The notes: generated from the sequence alone by a model not told the origin. A stretch of 64,000 nt of DNA from Ottelia alismoides (GCA_037367405.1 JAZKJV010008882.1:1240001-1304000), one strand, 5' to 3'; shown: positions 11,142 through 22,754, counted from the stretch's first letter. Numbers and translations are program-made.

Positions 11142-11651
11142 GCATTTTTCAAGCAAATGGAGAAATCTACAGATCCGTATATACATTTTCCAAGCAAAAA
11201 ATATGGACGGACAGTATTTGATCTAAGTAAAATAATCCCATACTATACGAAAATATTCGAGTAATAAAGCCATCTCCGAATATCATTATACAATTATATA
11301 GATTTTGTTGGATTATTATATATAATAAAATACGCCAACCCAATATCTTAAAATATATGATGGGTCGTGGAGTAGGCATTGTAGCACTAAAGCCACTGCT
11401 TCTACCACTATACCATTAAATGGATTCTATACAATATATCTTTGGAACTGAAGATTGGTTGTTCAGGACTCCTGAGGTATTTTTTGTTCATTAAAAAAAT
11501 AAAAAAGGAGTGCCAACAATTTGAATATATTAATATAATTTAAAATACTAAAAGGAATAAAAGAAGGTCTGCTAAAAAATAAATCTACTTAATTACATTT
11601 AAAATACTCTAAGAATAATTTTCAATCTATATATATCTCCTTTATTTGATA
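10396..11651. other. Old intergenic DNA with no recognisable gene
   Basis: No coding region is supported here. The stretch 10440-10830 may be a very decayed transposon coding fragment, but I could not place it. The simple-sequence tract at 11097-11142 is listed separately. Confidence 0.4.
11097..11142. repeat. Poly(C) tract followed by (CA)n
   Basis: About 26 consecutive C (11102-11127) run straight into eight CA units. The tract is likely to be length-variable and error-prone in assembly. Confidence 0.95.
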
Positions 11652-11664
11652 CACTACAATAAAA
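11652..11664 (+). other. Possible CACTA element 5' terminus
   Basis: CACTACAATAAAA resembles the terminal inverted repeat of En/Spm elements (CACTACAAGAAAA type). It lies about 2.6 kb upstream of the CACTA transposase remnant on the same strand. I did not find a matching inverted terminus downstream, so this is only a candidate. Confidence 0.3.
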
Positions 11665-11799
11665 TATGAATAAGTAGAGATCATAGTATACAATTGTAAG
11701 TTTTAATATTATTATATTCAACATTTATTATAGGTCGAAATGTTGAGGGTTTTTTGACTTTTGCCAAACAAAAAGGTAAATTAGACATTTGCATACATC

Positions 11800-12135
11800 G
11801 TCCACCGTCAAAACCCTAAAATTATTTTTGATTTTCATCTTCTTTGGACCCCCAAGAGCACGTTGCCATACTTCTCCTTCCTCAACCAAACCATCACCAT
11901 GCTCCTCTCCTCCTCCCCAATGCCTCTCGCCCCGCATCATCAGCACTCCATAGAGCCACCACGCCGTAGTTCCTCGACTAGATCTGTAGGAGCTTCCATC
12001 TACCTCGACTTCTCAAGTATTTATATATTCTATTCCTTCACATAGTACTTCTCAATCCTCATTCTCTTATTTCTACCGAACCCGCAATCCTAATCTCATC
12101 CCTCTTCTCCGCCGTAGCATTAGATCTGTAAGTTG
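11800..12135 (+). other. Possible 5' exon of a lost gene or transposon
   Basis: The stretch has features of a plant transcript start region: AAACCCTAAAA, then pyrimidine-rich sequence, short ATG-led ORFs and a GTAAGT donor-like site at about 12128 followed by T-rich intron-like DNA. No protein family is recognisable. It could belong to the CACTA element whose transposase lies downstream. Confidence 0.25.
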
Positions 12136-14214
12136 CAACAGATTTTCCGCCGAAGGTGATCATATATTAATACAAATCTCGTTCGCATGTGACTATTCAT
12201 GCAAATCATTTTTTTCCTATGGGTTTTTTGTGGATTTTGATTGTATTCTCAATGTCGATTGCACATTATCTTAGAGGAAGGAGATCGTTGTAGAGACATG
12301 ATCTCGGCTTCCTGATTCAACATGATTATATGCAAGTAAAATATTCTCCTAATTCAGCTCGAAGTTCACTGCAGAGGAAATAGTGTATGTCCATTTCTAC
12401 TACATAAATGTAAGCTACACAGTGAAACAAGATGGAAAAATTGACACTAAGAAAGAGGTCTACAGAGCTTCTAAAAGATGGCCCACTGCTCTGTAAGATC
12501 GCATTTATTAATCAAGTGACTGATAGAGGGATGGAAATTACACAGTAACTTTTTTTAGTAAGGCTTTCAATCCATCAAGCAATTGTACTATAAATATTTC
12601 CTCAGCATTTAACATCCAAAAAAACCCTTTCTTTTTGCCACTTAGACAGGCCCACCCATCCATTTCAGAAATTGATATGTCATCCAGGTGTTGGGAGTAA
12701 TGGTCTTTAATTTGAGGAACCTGTAAAAGCAAGCATGTTCAGTTGCAATTCTAAAGGGAGACAAAACAACATAATATGAGAATGAATTAAGGATTATCTA
12801 ATATCGAGCAAGTAAATTCACACTATGGTTTCCTCAGTGACATTGATTGTTTTTTTTCTTGAATAACTGCAACAAGGACAAACGTGTCAACAGTGAGAAC
12901 AAATCTATTTCAGCTGTTTGGTTGTTGGGTTGTGCTAACCTGATTGGAATAGTTGTTGTTTGGGATGATTACGAGGGTTGAAGAGGGTTGGAATAAAGAA
13001 TGTGATGTGATGTCACTATGATTTGTGATAAAATTCTATTCTATAAAAAGAGGAGGATAAACCACGTTACCTTAGGGTAACCCAGAGGTAACCCGGTTAC
13101 CAAACGAGTGGGGGGAGGGGGGGGGGGGGTAGTCCAGAGTGAATCATATCATAACTGAACCTCAATATCAACCCACACGAAAAAACCAAAAGAGCACCAC
13201 CGCCAGTTACGACTACCAATATATAGGAATTTCAAAGTATTTCTGTACAAAAGTTCATGTTGAGTGCCATGTGAATGGGTAAGAGGATCTTCAGACATAA
13301 TAGTAATGTCTGTTAAGGATATAGATCAATATTTGGATAAAGAGATCAAATTTCTCATTCCTTTCCAGATAAATAATCATATATCTTCTCAATCATAAGG
13401 AACGAATTGAAACAACTTAATATAATATCAGCAATTAAAACAACTTAATATAATTTAACTATAATATAATATCTTCAAAGTCTAGTTTGAAGGAACGAAT
13501 TAAAATCATAAATTGAATATAAACATCAACCTTATCAATTGAAGTATCTTGTTAGAAAATGAATCGAGAACTAAAATGTAATCATAAATCAAGGTAAGCA
13601 TGAGCATGCCTTATATATGAACTTAAAATTTAATAGTGAAAGGTGGAATGTTTCAAGATAAACAACATAAGTTTCAGGGGAATGCTGCAAGCGTGATTAC
13701 AGAAAATGTGGTTGGTTTGAATCTCAAGTTGTTGAAATCATTTTCCGGATATCCCAACTGCGGAGGCATTATGGTCATGCATTGCAGTTGATGTATTGTT
13801 AGATATTTAAAATAAGAGATTAAAATACAAAATGTTCATTAATCTCTGTTCATTGCCAGCTCAGGCACATGTAGTTGTCAGGGTTGGTGGATAATCAAAG
13901 CAACACAAGTGTTTACAAAGTAACAAGTATAATGGAATATCCAACTGAAAAAGTCCTTTAATACACAAAAACAATGCAACTATCTAAATGATTGTAAAAA
14001 TTATGGATTCACATGAAAAAATAAGTATCCACATATCTCCTATATTTAATGACCTATTATAGGCCAATGATGAATCAGAGTTGTGTCAGACATGCTCAAG
14101 TGACAATATTTAGCTTGATATTTATTTATAGTGGATATTAAAAGTGAAGTGTTACAAGTTAGTAGTATAGTGTTACTATCACATATTTATACTTATTGTT
14201 TTTGGTGTTTATAG
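12136..14214. other. AT-rich intergenic DNA, no supported gene
   Basis: Only short unconserved ORFs are present, such as a 64-codon one at 12538-12732 (minus). A possible small MITE is listed at 12916-13105. A G-rich run occurs at about 13110-13130. Confidence 0.4.
12916..13105. mobile_element. Possible small MITE (190 bp)
   Basis: The left edge GTTTGGTTGTTGGGTTG and the inverted right edge (GTTTGGTAACCGGGTTACC on the minus strand) pair imperfectly over about 20 bp. Internal GGTAAC repeats occur near the right end. No clear target duplication is visible, so the call is tentative. Confidence 0.3.
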
Positions 14215-15880
14215 ATGGGAAAGTATGATTGGATGGTTGAGTTGAAGACTTTCAATGTTTATAAGGTTTGAGTTGATGAATTCACGAGACATGCATGTAG
14301 ATGTATGGAGTGGATACCGCTATACGATGCCCTTGTAAGAATTGTCTGAATTGTTTTATGCATCCTCAGAATATAGTTAAAGCACACTTATTAGTGGATG
14401 AGATTCATAAAATATATCATCATTGGTCTTGTCATGGAGAGGAGGAAAGAGAGGAGGATGGTTTTATACATCCAACCTCTTGTGCATCTACATCTGCACC
14501 TTCAGATGCAACGAGAAGTTGATGATTCAGATAATTACAACGTTGCTGATATTCTTGATGATCTTGTCATTTTAAATGATGAGATATCAAATAATTATGA
14601 TAATGATGGAAGTTTTAATATATCAAATGATTTTTTGGAGGCACTGATAAATGACTCGAAAGAGTATTTATTCCCAGATCAAAATAAGTATACAAAGTTT
14701 TCTTTCCTTGTGAAACTATTGCATCTGAAAGTGTATGGAATGTTTAGTAAGAAGACCTTAGATGGACTTTTGTTATTGCTTCGAGATGCAGTTCCTGCAT
14801 TTCACATCTTGCCAAAAGATGCATATGAAGCATGCAAGTACCTTAGGGAAATGGGTATGGGTCAAAAAATATCGATGTTTGCAAGTATGATTGCACATTA
14901 TTCTGTAAAGAAGGAGTCAATGATGTACACAAAATATGGTATGTCAAGATATAAGATTAATGATGGAGTAGGTAAACCTATACCTCACAAAGTATTGTGC
15001 TACTTTATGCTAAAACCACGCTTGCAACGTCTTTATTTATCATCCAAGGTGGCTCCACATATGGTTTGGTATAAAGATACGGTACCTTCAGATAACAAGT
15101 GGATAACACATCCGAGGACTCAGAGACTTGGGAACAGTCTAATTCTGACTTCCCATCATTCGCAGAAGATGGTCGGGATGTTTACCTTGCATTAGCATCT
15201 GATGGTCTTAATCCATTTGGAAATTTGAGCTTGTCATATAGTATGTGGCCAGTAATCTAGACTACATATAATTTGCCTCCTTGGATGTGCATGATGCGTT
15301 TGTTGATTCCCGGACCCGATGCTCCTGGAATGGATATAGATGTATTTCTCTAGCCTCTTATCGATGAGCTTCGTGATTTGTGGGACAGTGGATTTGAGCC
15401 TATTTGACGCTACAAAAATGGATTGGTTTAATATACATGCTTGTTTATTATGTATAATAAATGATTTTCCAGCTTATGTAGTTTTATCAGGATGGCAAAC
15501 TAAAGGATACATGGCATGTCCGATTTGCAAGGATGGAACTCCATCTAAGAGGATTCGTTCTAAGATAGGGTATATTGGTTGTCATTGTTTCTTGCCGATG
15601 AATCATCATTGGAGGAGAAGTAAGAAATTTTGTAGTAAATTCGAGAGAAGACCACCTTTAAAGAATTGAACGACGAACAACTATTAAAAGAAGTTGAAGG
15701 CCTACCTGATTTTGAGTATGCAAAGCATCCTTCTAAACAAAAGCGAGGACGCGATAATTACATGCATAATTGAAGAAAGAAATCAATCTCTTTTCAACTT
15801 CGGTAGATATCCCTCCCTTCGACTTCTGTGCAAATGGAGGAGAGATCACCACCAACATTGGGTACACAGTCGTCTATAAA
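14215..15880 (+). pseudogene. CACTA (En/Spm) transposase TNP2-like, broken
   Basis: In order along the plus strand there is an N-terminal transposase-associated segment with IRCPCKNC and WSCHGEE, then YTKFSFLVKLLHLK and KPRLQRLYLSSK. After about 15165 come ALASDGLNPFGN, YNLPPWMC, LLIPGPDAPGMDID and NDFPAYVVLSGWQTKGYMACPIC. These match, in order, the DDE-type transposase of plant CACTA elements, which cuts at the CACTA termini. The reading needs several frame changes and crosses stops (TGA at 14269, TAGs near 15258 and 15351), so it is a pseudogene. The last part (15600-15880) is weakly conserved. Confidence 0.85.
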
Positions 15881-16055
15881 TACACAATCTTGTATGTCAC
15901 ATCAGACCGGTGAAAATTGGTTATTTTTAAACATTGGTTCATTTTTGTAGTCAAATCATATTTGAGAACGGGGAAAAAGAAATAAATTGTGCAACTTATA
16001 AAATGTTGTAAATGCTAAATTGTTTGTGTGTTTCTTGAATAGATCGAAATATAAA

Positions 16056-17321
16056 GGGATTTTTACCCGGCAGACCTTATAATCTTTGTCAATTACCTCT
16101 ACGACCTTTGAAACAATCTAATTCCCCCCTCGACCCTGTAAACTTGCTCCGTCTTACCCCACAGACCCTGCCGTTAGTTGTAATTTACTTGAGTTAATAG
16201 TATGGGTTAATCTAACCAGATGTGAATTTTAACGGTGGATCTTCCACCTCTTTTCTCTTCTTCCCTCTCTCCTCTACACCTTACCGCTCCATCGTCAATT
16301 CTTCCCACCATCATCGTGCCAGGATCACCTGCAGCTTCAACGTGCCAGCAGATCGCCTTCAACAAGCTCAGGAAATGCTCCTTTGATCATAGGTATAATA
16401 GGATTTTGTACTCGAGGATGGGTTCGACATCGCAGCTCCCCTGGTCACCGTCTTCGCCGAGCAAATCCCCAAGGATGGGTTCTGGACAGCAGTAGGAGAG
16501 CCCGTCCTCTGCTGTGACAATGGGGACGATAGGTCCGTTGAACGTCATCCTCACTGCCGCAATGTGGGCGGTGGCGGTGAGCCCTGCGCCAAACCCAGCG
16601 GCAGTAGGGCCCTTCTGGATGCTGCCTGTCACCGCGAACCACCGCTCTATCCTTGGAGCTAGAGCCACCATAGGAAACATAGGTCGATTGACCTCAATTA
16701 AGCTCGGAAGTTGCTCGAAGAACTGCCAACAGTGTGTGTCGTACGCAAGATATCTCCCACCAAAGCCTTTTCTGCTTTGACAGGTTCTTCTTTGCATGTG
16801 ACTTGATTTTAGTTACGATGATACCCAGCGAGGTCCAACGATGCTCCGTCATCGCGAGGTCCAACATTCCTGTCTATCGGGCAGTACCAAGTATGGGTTT
16901 CATTTGGGACGGGGAGCACGATTCGGGGTCCGGGAGGGTGGGCAGGATAGGGAGAGGTCGAGGGTGGGGAGGGTTGGGACATTGGGGGGAATGACGCACG
17001 GGTGGAGGAGCGAAGTGCGGTGACGCGGGTGGTAGCGCTGGCGCCGGCGGAGAGGAAGGGCCGTTGGGGGAGAGGGGCGGAGGAGTTTTGGGAGGTGGGG
17101 AGGGGAATCACACTTAATGTAAATTTATTAAACAAAATGGGTATAATGTAAAAGAACATAACGGAATCCGGTTAGTTTTAACGGGTAAATGGATGAGGGT
17201 TAACCATAGGGTCTGTAAGGTAAGGGTTAACAAGTTTAGGAGGTCGAGGGGAGAATTAGGTTGTTTCGAAGGTCGTGGAGGTAATTGACAAAGATTACAG
17301 GGTCTGCCGGGTAAAAATCCC
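16056..17321. mobile_element. Non-autonomous Mutator-like element with 9-bp target duplication
   Basis: The element starts GGGATTTTTACCCGGCAGACC and ends with its inverted copy. The inverted repeats extend about 120 bp (16056-16180 and about 17200-17321) with scattered mismatches. The flanks carry a perfect 9-bp direct repeat, AAATATAAA, at 16047-16055 and 17322-17330. Long terminal inverted repeats plus a 9-bp duplication are the hallmark of Mutator-like elements. No transposase is inside, so it depends on another copy. The GC-rich interior (about 16230-17070) contains ORFs and may be captured host sequence. It lies between two parts of the CACTA coding region, probably in an intron. Confidence 0.9.
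16387..16797 (-). CDS. Unidentified 136-codon ORF inside the Mutator-like element
   Basis: This is an open frame on the minus strand, GC-richer than its AT-rich surroundings and lying between the terminal inverted repeats. I do not recognise the protein. It has a hydrophobic, Ala/Gly-rich middle and an acidic C-terminal part, with no clear motif. Mutator-like elements often carry pieces of host genes (Pack-MULEs), so this may be a captured exon. It may equally be a chance ORF in GC-rich DNA. Confidence 0.25.
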   Translation of the reverse strand: MQRRTCQSRKGFGGRYLAYDTHCWQFFEQLPSLIEVNRPMFPMVALAPRIERWFAVTGSIQKGPTAAGFGAGLTATAHIAAVRMTFNGPIVPIVTAEDGLSYCCPEPILGDLLGEDGDQGSCDVEPILEYKILLYL

Positions 17322-17354
17322 AAATATAAAAGTTCAATATTTCGTCATTTATTT

Positions 17355-17524
17355 TAGAAGTAGGACCATCCCGAAGTGTGCGTCGTAGAGGAAAGACATG
17401 TGGAATAGAGATGGAGAAGTTGAATGTTGCAATGGGGTATAGGATCGTTGTTGAAATTGACCCCTACACATGGAATAGAGTTGGAGAAGTTTATGGAGGC
17501 TTATTTGGACGTTTACAAACGTCT
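17355..17524 (+). pseudogene. CACTA-associated transposase exon fragment
   Basis: After an acceptor-like TTTTAG, the plus strand reads VGPSRSVRRRGKTCGIEMEK followed by VVEIDPYTWNRVGEVYGGLF, then a TAG. The pattern (RGxTxG...EKL...VEIDP) resembles the plant transposase (Ptta/En/Spm) segment that follows TNP2 in CACTA elements. It fits a downstream exon of the broken CACTA gene, separated from it by the Mutator-like insertion. The short length keeps confidence moderate. Confidence 0.5.
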
Positions 17525-17530
17525 AAATAG

Positions 17531-18960
17531 TATCAATTTGCCGTAATGTTAGATGAAGATTATATTGTTAATTATTTTTCTTTTTTATGTAAACAAATAA
17601 ACTTTGAATATTTAACTTTTTATTTTATGCCAATAGTTAATAAATAATGAATTAATTTCAAGGTTACTTGAGATTTCATGCATTCAAATTAATTTAATTT
17701 ATGAAACTCGATAATTGGTTTTGTAATTTAGATTTATAATTTTAATCTTGCAGGATACATGCACGTGCTTAAAAAACAAGTTTGCATTACAAATCATTTG
17801 GCCTGTAGCAAAGAATATTTTAGATAGTTGCATCGAATCTTTCGATGTTAAATTTATCACAACAAATATTATTCCTTGAAAAATATTCTTCAATTATTAT
17901 AATTTGCAGCGATTATTATGTTTGTTGCTAAAAATTAATAAAACGATAACTATCCATTGATTTTTTATTCATTCTTGTGTCAATTATCGACAACTTAGCG
18001 TGAATAAATTAATAATCATTTTAATTAGCAATATCTATAGAAATAAAATCTATTTTAATTGTATATTTAAAAATTCAGATATAAATTTGTAACAATTGAT
18101 ATTCGCGGTTATACATTTAAACACATAAGATGTGGTATGAAATAATAAAGATATTCTTACACGTGTCATTCTTAGTTTTCCCATCAACTTTACGTACAAG
18201 ATTTAGTTTCAATTACACTTGTGACACTATATTCTTAAAAAATTCAGAATATTACCCTTCGTTAGTGTAATATATGGGTACATTGAAATAGAAGGGAGCC
18301 ACTAAATTTTAAAATAAAAGTAGAATTGCAAAAAAAAACTAGAGGTACGTATTACTAGAAAACTCAGAAGGGTATTATCTAATGATAAAATTAATTAGCT
18401 TTAGATAAACCATGTATGCATATGGTAAAAGTATAAATATATAATTTTAATGAATCTGAATGAATGATATTAACAATGATATTAAAGAGATATAATATCC
18501 TATTATATTTTATATATATCCCAATGCAACGACATGTTTTGACACTAGTGCCTATAACGAAGTGACGAGTTTATTATATTCAAATTCTTGAAAAAAAATC
18601 ATTGCAACCTTTCGGCATTCCGTTCATTAGAAAAATAGCCAATTCACTTTGTGGTGGTTGAGACTAGATGACCAAATGGTTGAGTCTATCAAGTCGAGAT
18701 TTCGAACCACCTTGTCTAAGATTCAAAAAACAAATGAGATAGACCATGTGATATATATCATACTCATCTCTTTTATCTTTCATTTTAACTGAAATCCTAT
18801 ACAAAATACATGTAGATGTATTAATATATATTTTTTATAAAAAAATTACAAAAGATAAAAAATATTAACATTAAAAACAAAATACAAATAATAAAATCAT
18901 AAAAATAAAATATAAGTGAGCTATAGTAAATATGTATAGATAGACTCTACCTAGAGACCA
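17531..18960. other. AT-rich intergenic DNA
   Basis: No supported gene. A stretch around 17750-17870 after an intron-like TTGCAG could be a further decayed CACTA exon, but no motif is clear. Confidence 0.35.
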
Positions 18961-20527
18961 TGTAGTTAGATATGTAAGCTCATGGTGAGTCATTATGGAA
19001 TCACTTTTATTTCAATTATATAATTACTATCTAAAAGAAAATATATTTTTATTGACATTATTGTTACGGTCCCTTAATATGAAATAAGGAAACATGCCTA
19101 CATCATTTTGAGTATCGGACAAATGTTGGTTTAAAGAGTTAGACTGATTATACAATTATAGAGACTCTTATATAGTTGTAGATCTAAAGAGCTAGACTGA
19201 GAATACACTTGGCATCATAAAGTGATATTCATAGAGAATCTCATGTCTGAGTAGAAATGCCAATTTTTCTACATGTTGATATCTGATCGATTCTCAATAT
19301 GCATATCATCTATATACGAATAAAGATTAGTAGGTATCGGGTGAGTCAAGTTAAAGTTAACATGACGAGATCGAGATAATAAGACTCGTATCCTATATTG
19401 TCGTGAAATGGGACCACATCTTTTGACGGGAGCAAATATAAATCATTGTGTCTAAATGTGCACATTTCATAGACCAATTAGATTGATGGTATGACATATA
19501 TGGATGAGCTGGTGTGCATATAAGGACATGTGAGATGTATTATCTCTCAAATAAATCATATAAGTTCATACTCAATTCAATTGAATACAAGAGCTCACTC
19601 ATGAGCTATTGGAGTCACAACGAGTTTCACTGGTGATCCTTCTATTTAGTGAACATGACAAGGGTTCGAGAATGTCAATATATGATTTTAGAAATCTTAT
19701 GATTGATATTTTCGTCCAATATTAATTGATAAATTTATGGACAAACCCTACAAGGATACAATTAAATATGGGATATATACTACGAGTTATTCAAACTCAT
19801 CCACTATGTAGGATGAATGAGTATTAGGAATGCTCAAGGTACATATGATAATTTAGATTGTATAACGTAATTCTTCCATTATGATAGAATGAAGAAATCA
19901 AATAGATTTCAGTGAATCCATTTAGATTATCAAATGAATGAGATGAACATGGATTAAATCTATATTTATAAATCCATATCAAGATCTGAGGAGTTGGAAA
20001 TTGATCAGAGGTAATTCATAGTCAATCTGTGAATTGGTTAAGTATGGGCAAATACACTTATATTATATTAAGTCTAATATCGAGTACTTCACGATGCTCT
20101 ATACAATCTCTTTTTAATTATCTCCAAGTATTTGTAAGTACAGTTCCATTATCGTCATTCGATTAAGAGTCATATATCTGAAAATTTGAGCTTGAGAACG
20201 TGAATTTGATTCGCACATTTGGACTTGAAATAATGTGAATAGATTTGTAGTTATTTGTGAATTTGATTCACACATTTGGACTAGAAAAAATGTGAATTGA
20301 TTTGTAGTTATTGGATTGAAGGAGACGGTGGTGATGATCTCATGATCACCTTTGATGTGGAGAAGAAAAGAAGATAGAATCATCTCTCTAAACCGCCAGA
20401 TATAGTAAGTCATCTCCGCGTTCACGAGTGCTACATTGACATACTACATGCGTCAAAACTAATATTTCTCTACTCGTGTAGTTCATGAAATGGTGGAGAA
20501 ATGGCTTTTTATCCATATGGTTTCGAG

Positions 20528-20545
20528 TAGTAGGAATTTTTTTTT
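20528..20545. repeat. LINE target-site duplication, left copy
   Basis: TAGTAGGAATTTTTTTTT, identical to 22634-22651. The T run also serves as the end where the LINE's A tail would be primed. Confidence 0.9.
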
Positions 20546-22633
20546 GAAAGGAAAAATGATGTCACACCGTGAAGGAGGACATCCAAAAACTTTTATTCAC
20601 AAGTTACGTACAATGGTTACAAAGACCAAGACTCATATAAGAGTCTGAAATGCTCTATTACATTTTCACTATAACATCTTTCCCCACGAAAAATAGTTCC
20701 ATTTCTTGCCAACCAGATCGCCCACAAAATTGATGCCGCACGCTGCTTCTCAGCGAGTGTGCACGTCCTGAACAGATCAATGGACTCCCAGAACTCTCTA
20801 ACCCCCGAAGATGCAACAACAGGTAAATTGACCCCTGCCCAAACCTGTCTCGATGAAGAACAAAGAAAGAATAGGTGATTAGCATCCTCCATCTCCTCGC
20901 CACACCGCATGCATGAGCTGTTAGCCCCAAAGAGCCTCGCCCTCCGAGCGCCCGTCATCACCCGCTCTCTCCCGAACAACCAGAGAAAAACTTTCACTCT
21001 TTTAGGAATCCTCCAAGACCAGATTTGCCCTAAGCTTGGTTTCGCAATTCCCGGATCAAAGACGATGGAAGCATATAATACCTTGTAAGCTTTCTTCACA
21101 CTAAAGGCACCAGCACGCCATCTCCAAAAATTAGCTCCACCACCATCCCTCAACGCAAGATCTAGATGTGGGGAAATCTGTGGAAGCACCGAGCACACTC
21201 CACGCCAAAAGTTTGAAGGTTTCATTCTTCTATCAGGACGCCACTCCAGGTTCCCAGTCACACCGTAGATCATCCTCAAAAGCGTACAAAGCGTATCTGA
21301 ACCATCACCCCAAATACGAGTGATCCATTTTGCCAGGAGGGCCTTGTTCATCGCCTCAAGATTTAAAACTCCCAAACCACCATCGGCCTCGGTAAGTGTC
21401 ACAGCACCCCAAGAAACAAGTGGAGTGCCAACCCAAAAGAATTTACGCATCAGAGTCTCCAAACGCCCCCGAATCCCCACCGGGAGCAATCGAGAAGACA
21501 GAAAGAAGACAGGTATCGCAGAAAGGACCGACCTCAAGAGCACCAAACGTCCACCTCGTGATAAGCAAGAAGCCCGCCACCCCGCAAGCTTGCTCTCAAG
21601 CCTCTCAACCACAGGAGACCAGTCCGATTGCCTTAAACGCCCATCCACCACAGGTAATCCCAAATAGGTGAATGGGAGAACCCCACGCCGCGAGCATAGG
21701 ACAACTCCACAAGACTCGCTCTCCCCCTCAGAAAGATCGAAAGGGATAAAAACTGACTTCTCCTCGTTGAGCTTCAGCCCTGAGACTTTCCCAAATAGCT
21801 CCAAAACAGTAGCAACTCGCTCTGCTTCATGAGAACCACCTTCCACAAACAAGACCGTGTCATCAGCATACTGTAATAATGGGATAGATAAACCATTCAA
21901 AGTGTAACCCCGGAAGAAATTTCCATCCACCGCACGAGTAACCATCCTTGACAACGCATCTGCTACAATAACAAAAAGAAGAGGAGCTAGCGGGCATCCC
22001 TGCCTAACACCCCGTTGTGGCTGAAAAAATCCCCCCTCCTGTCTGCCATTAATCAGCACCGAGCAAGATGCCGTCGTAACACACCTTTTCATCCAAGAGA
22101 TCCACTCATCTGGGAAACCACGTCTGGAAAGAGATGCCCAGATGAATTTCCAACTGACACAATCATACGCTTTGGAAAAGTCAATCTTCCAAAGAAAACC
22201 TTTGACCTTCCTTCTTTTCCAATCTGCGACAATTTCTGAAGCAATGACCACACTATCCATCACAAGCCTGCCAGGGACAAAAGCCGTCTGCGAATCACTG
22301 ATAATGTTCCCCAGAACCACACGCAGTCTATTCGCAAGAACTTTCGCAACAATGAGATAAATGGCATTTGAAAGGGCAATAGGCCTGTAGTCCTCAATTC
22401 GATCCGCCACCTCCCTTTTGGGCAGGAGGAAAATCAAAGAACGGTTTAGCCGATCAAAACCACGGTTCTCTCCTCTCAGCTCCTCAACCACAGCCAACAC
22501 ATCCTGTCCAACCAACTCCCAGAACTCACGGAAGAAGAAGACCGGAAACCCATCCGACCCCGGAGAGCCATCTGCATTCAAATCCAACAGAGCTGCATGA
22601 ATCTCCCGAAGAGTGAACGGGGAAATCAATTAC
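20546..22633 (-). mobile_element. 5'-truncated L1-type LINE with 18-bp target duplication
   Basis: A 2,088-bp insert is bounded by identical 18-bp direct repeats. The orientation is minus, with a short 3' untranslated region at 20546-20616 and the 5' end cut inside ORF2 just ahead of the reverse transcriptase core. 5' truncation and long target duplications are typical of target-primed reverse transcription. It is inserted in an old copia LTR. The unbroken coding frame shows it is one of the youngest insertions in the window. Confidence 0.92.
20617..22629 (-). CDS. LINE ORF2 C-terminal part: reverse transcriptase and zf-RVT domain
   Basis: This encodes the RNA-dependent DNA polymerase of an L1-type non-LTR retrotransposon, which copies element RNA at a nicked target. 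The frame is open for 670 codons without a stop. It shows LNADGSPGSDGFPVFFF (residues 17-33), DYRPIALSNAIYLIVAKVLANR (80-101, listed by its ends only as a domain), motif A with catalytic D150 in KIDFSKAYDCVSW, the RQGCPLAPLLF turn (209-219) and catalytic YADD (254-257). The C-terminal third has the zf-RVT pattern, with Cys residues in CMRCGEE and DANHLFFLC. The endonuclease and ORF1 are missing through 5' truncation, so it cannot move on its own. The chosen ATG is the first in the fragment, not the native start. Confidence 0.92.
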   Translation of the reverse strand: MISPFTLREIHAALLDLNADGSPGSDGFPVFFFREFWELVGQDVLAVVEELRGENRGFDRLNRSLIFLLPKREVADRIEDYRPIALSNAIYLIVAKVLANRLRVVLGNIISDSQTAFVPGRLVMDSVVIASEIVADWKRRKVKGFLWKIDFSKAYDCVSWKFIWASLSRRGFPDEWISWMKRCVTTASCSVLINGRQEGGFFQPQRGVRQGCPLAPLLFVIVADALSRMVTRAVDGNFFRGYTLNGLSIPLLQYADDTVLFVEGGSHEAERVATVLELFGKVSGLKLNEEKSVFIPFDLSEGESESCGVVLCSRRGVLPFTYLGLPVVDGRLRQSDWSPVVERLESKLAGWRASCLSRGGRLVLLRSVLSAIPVFFLSSRLLPVGIRGRLETLMRKFFWVGTPLVSWGAVTLTEADGGLGVLNLEAMNKALLAKWITRIWGDGSDTLCTLLRMIYGVTGNLEWRPDRRMKPSNFWRGVCSVLPQISPHLDLALRDGGGANFWRWRAGAFSVKKAYKVLYASIVFDPGIAKPSLGQIWSWRIPKRVKVFLWLFGRERVMTGARRARLFGANSSCMRCGEEMEDANHLFFLCSSSRQVWAGVNLPVVASSGVREFWESIDLFRTCTLAEKQRAASILWAIWLARNGTIFRGERCYSENVIEHFRLLYESWSL

Positions 22634-22651
22634 TAGTAGGAATTTTTTTTT
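22634..22651. repeat. LINE target-site duplication, right copy
   Basis: Identical to 20528-20545 (18 of 18 bases). Confidence 0.9.
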
Positions 22652-22754
22652 CTACCGTTAGTATATTGCTTATATGATGAGTTCTCTGTTTTGTTTGGAT
22701 TTAAACAATTTTTTCTATGTTCTCATGACGTGTGAGATTAAACCTTTATTCAAA

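Larger units (their letters stand above)
18961..22752 (+). repeat. Old copia LTR (plus strand), split by a LINE
   Basis: The first bases TGTAGTTAGATATGTAAGC and later stretches align with the sense strand of the copia LTRs at 43358-45733 and 51466-53847. For example, GATGAGCTGGTGTGCATATAAGG at about 19503 and GAGCTCACTCATGAG at about 19590 match. It ends TTCA at 22752, two bases before a copia primer site. Without the LINE it is about 1.7 kb. It is much more diverged than the full-length copia at the right and is inserted in the opposite orientation. It is presumably the 5' LTR of an old, otherwise lost element. Confidence 0.7.

Noticed and set aside
12538..12732. 64-codon ORF, minus strand
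   Set aside because: No recognisable family, no regulatory context and similar in length to many chance ORFs nearby.
21320..21667. 115-codon ORF on the plus strand
   Set aside because: Antisense shadow of the LINE reverse transcriptase.
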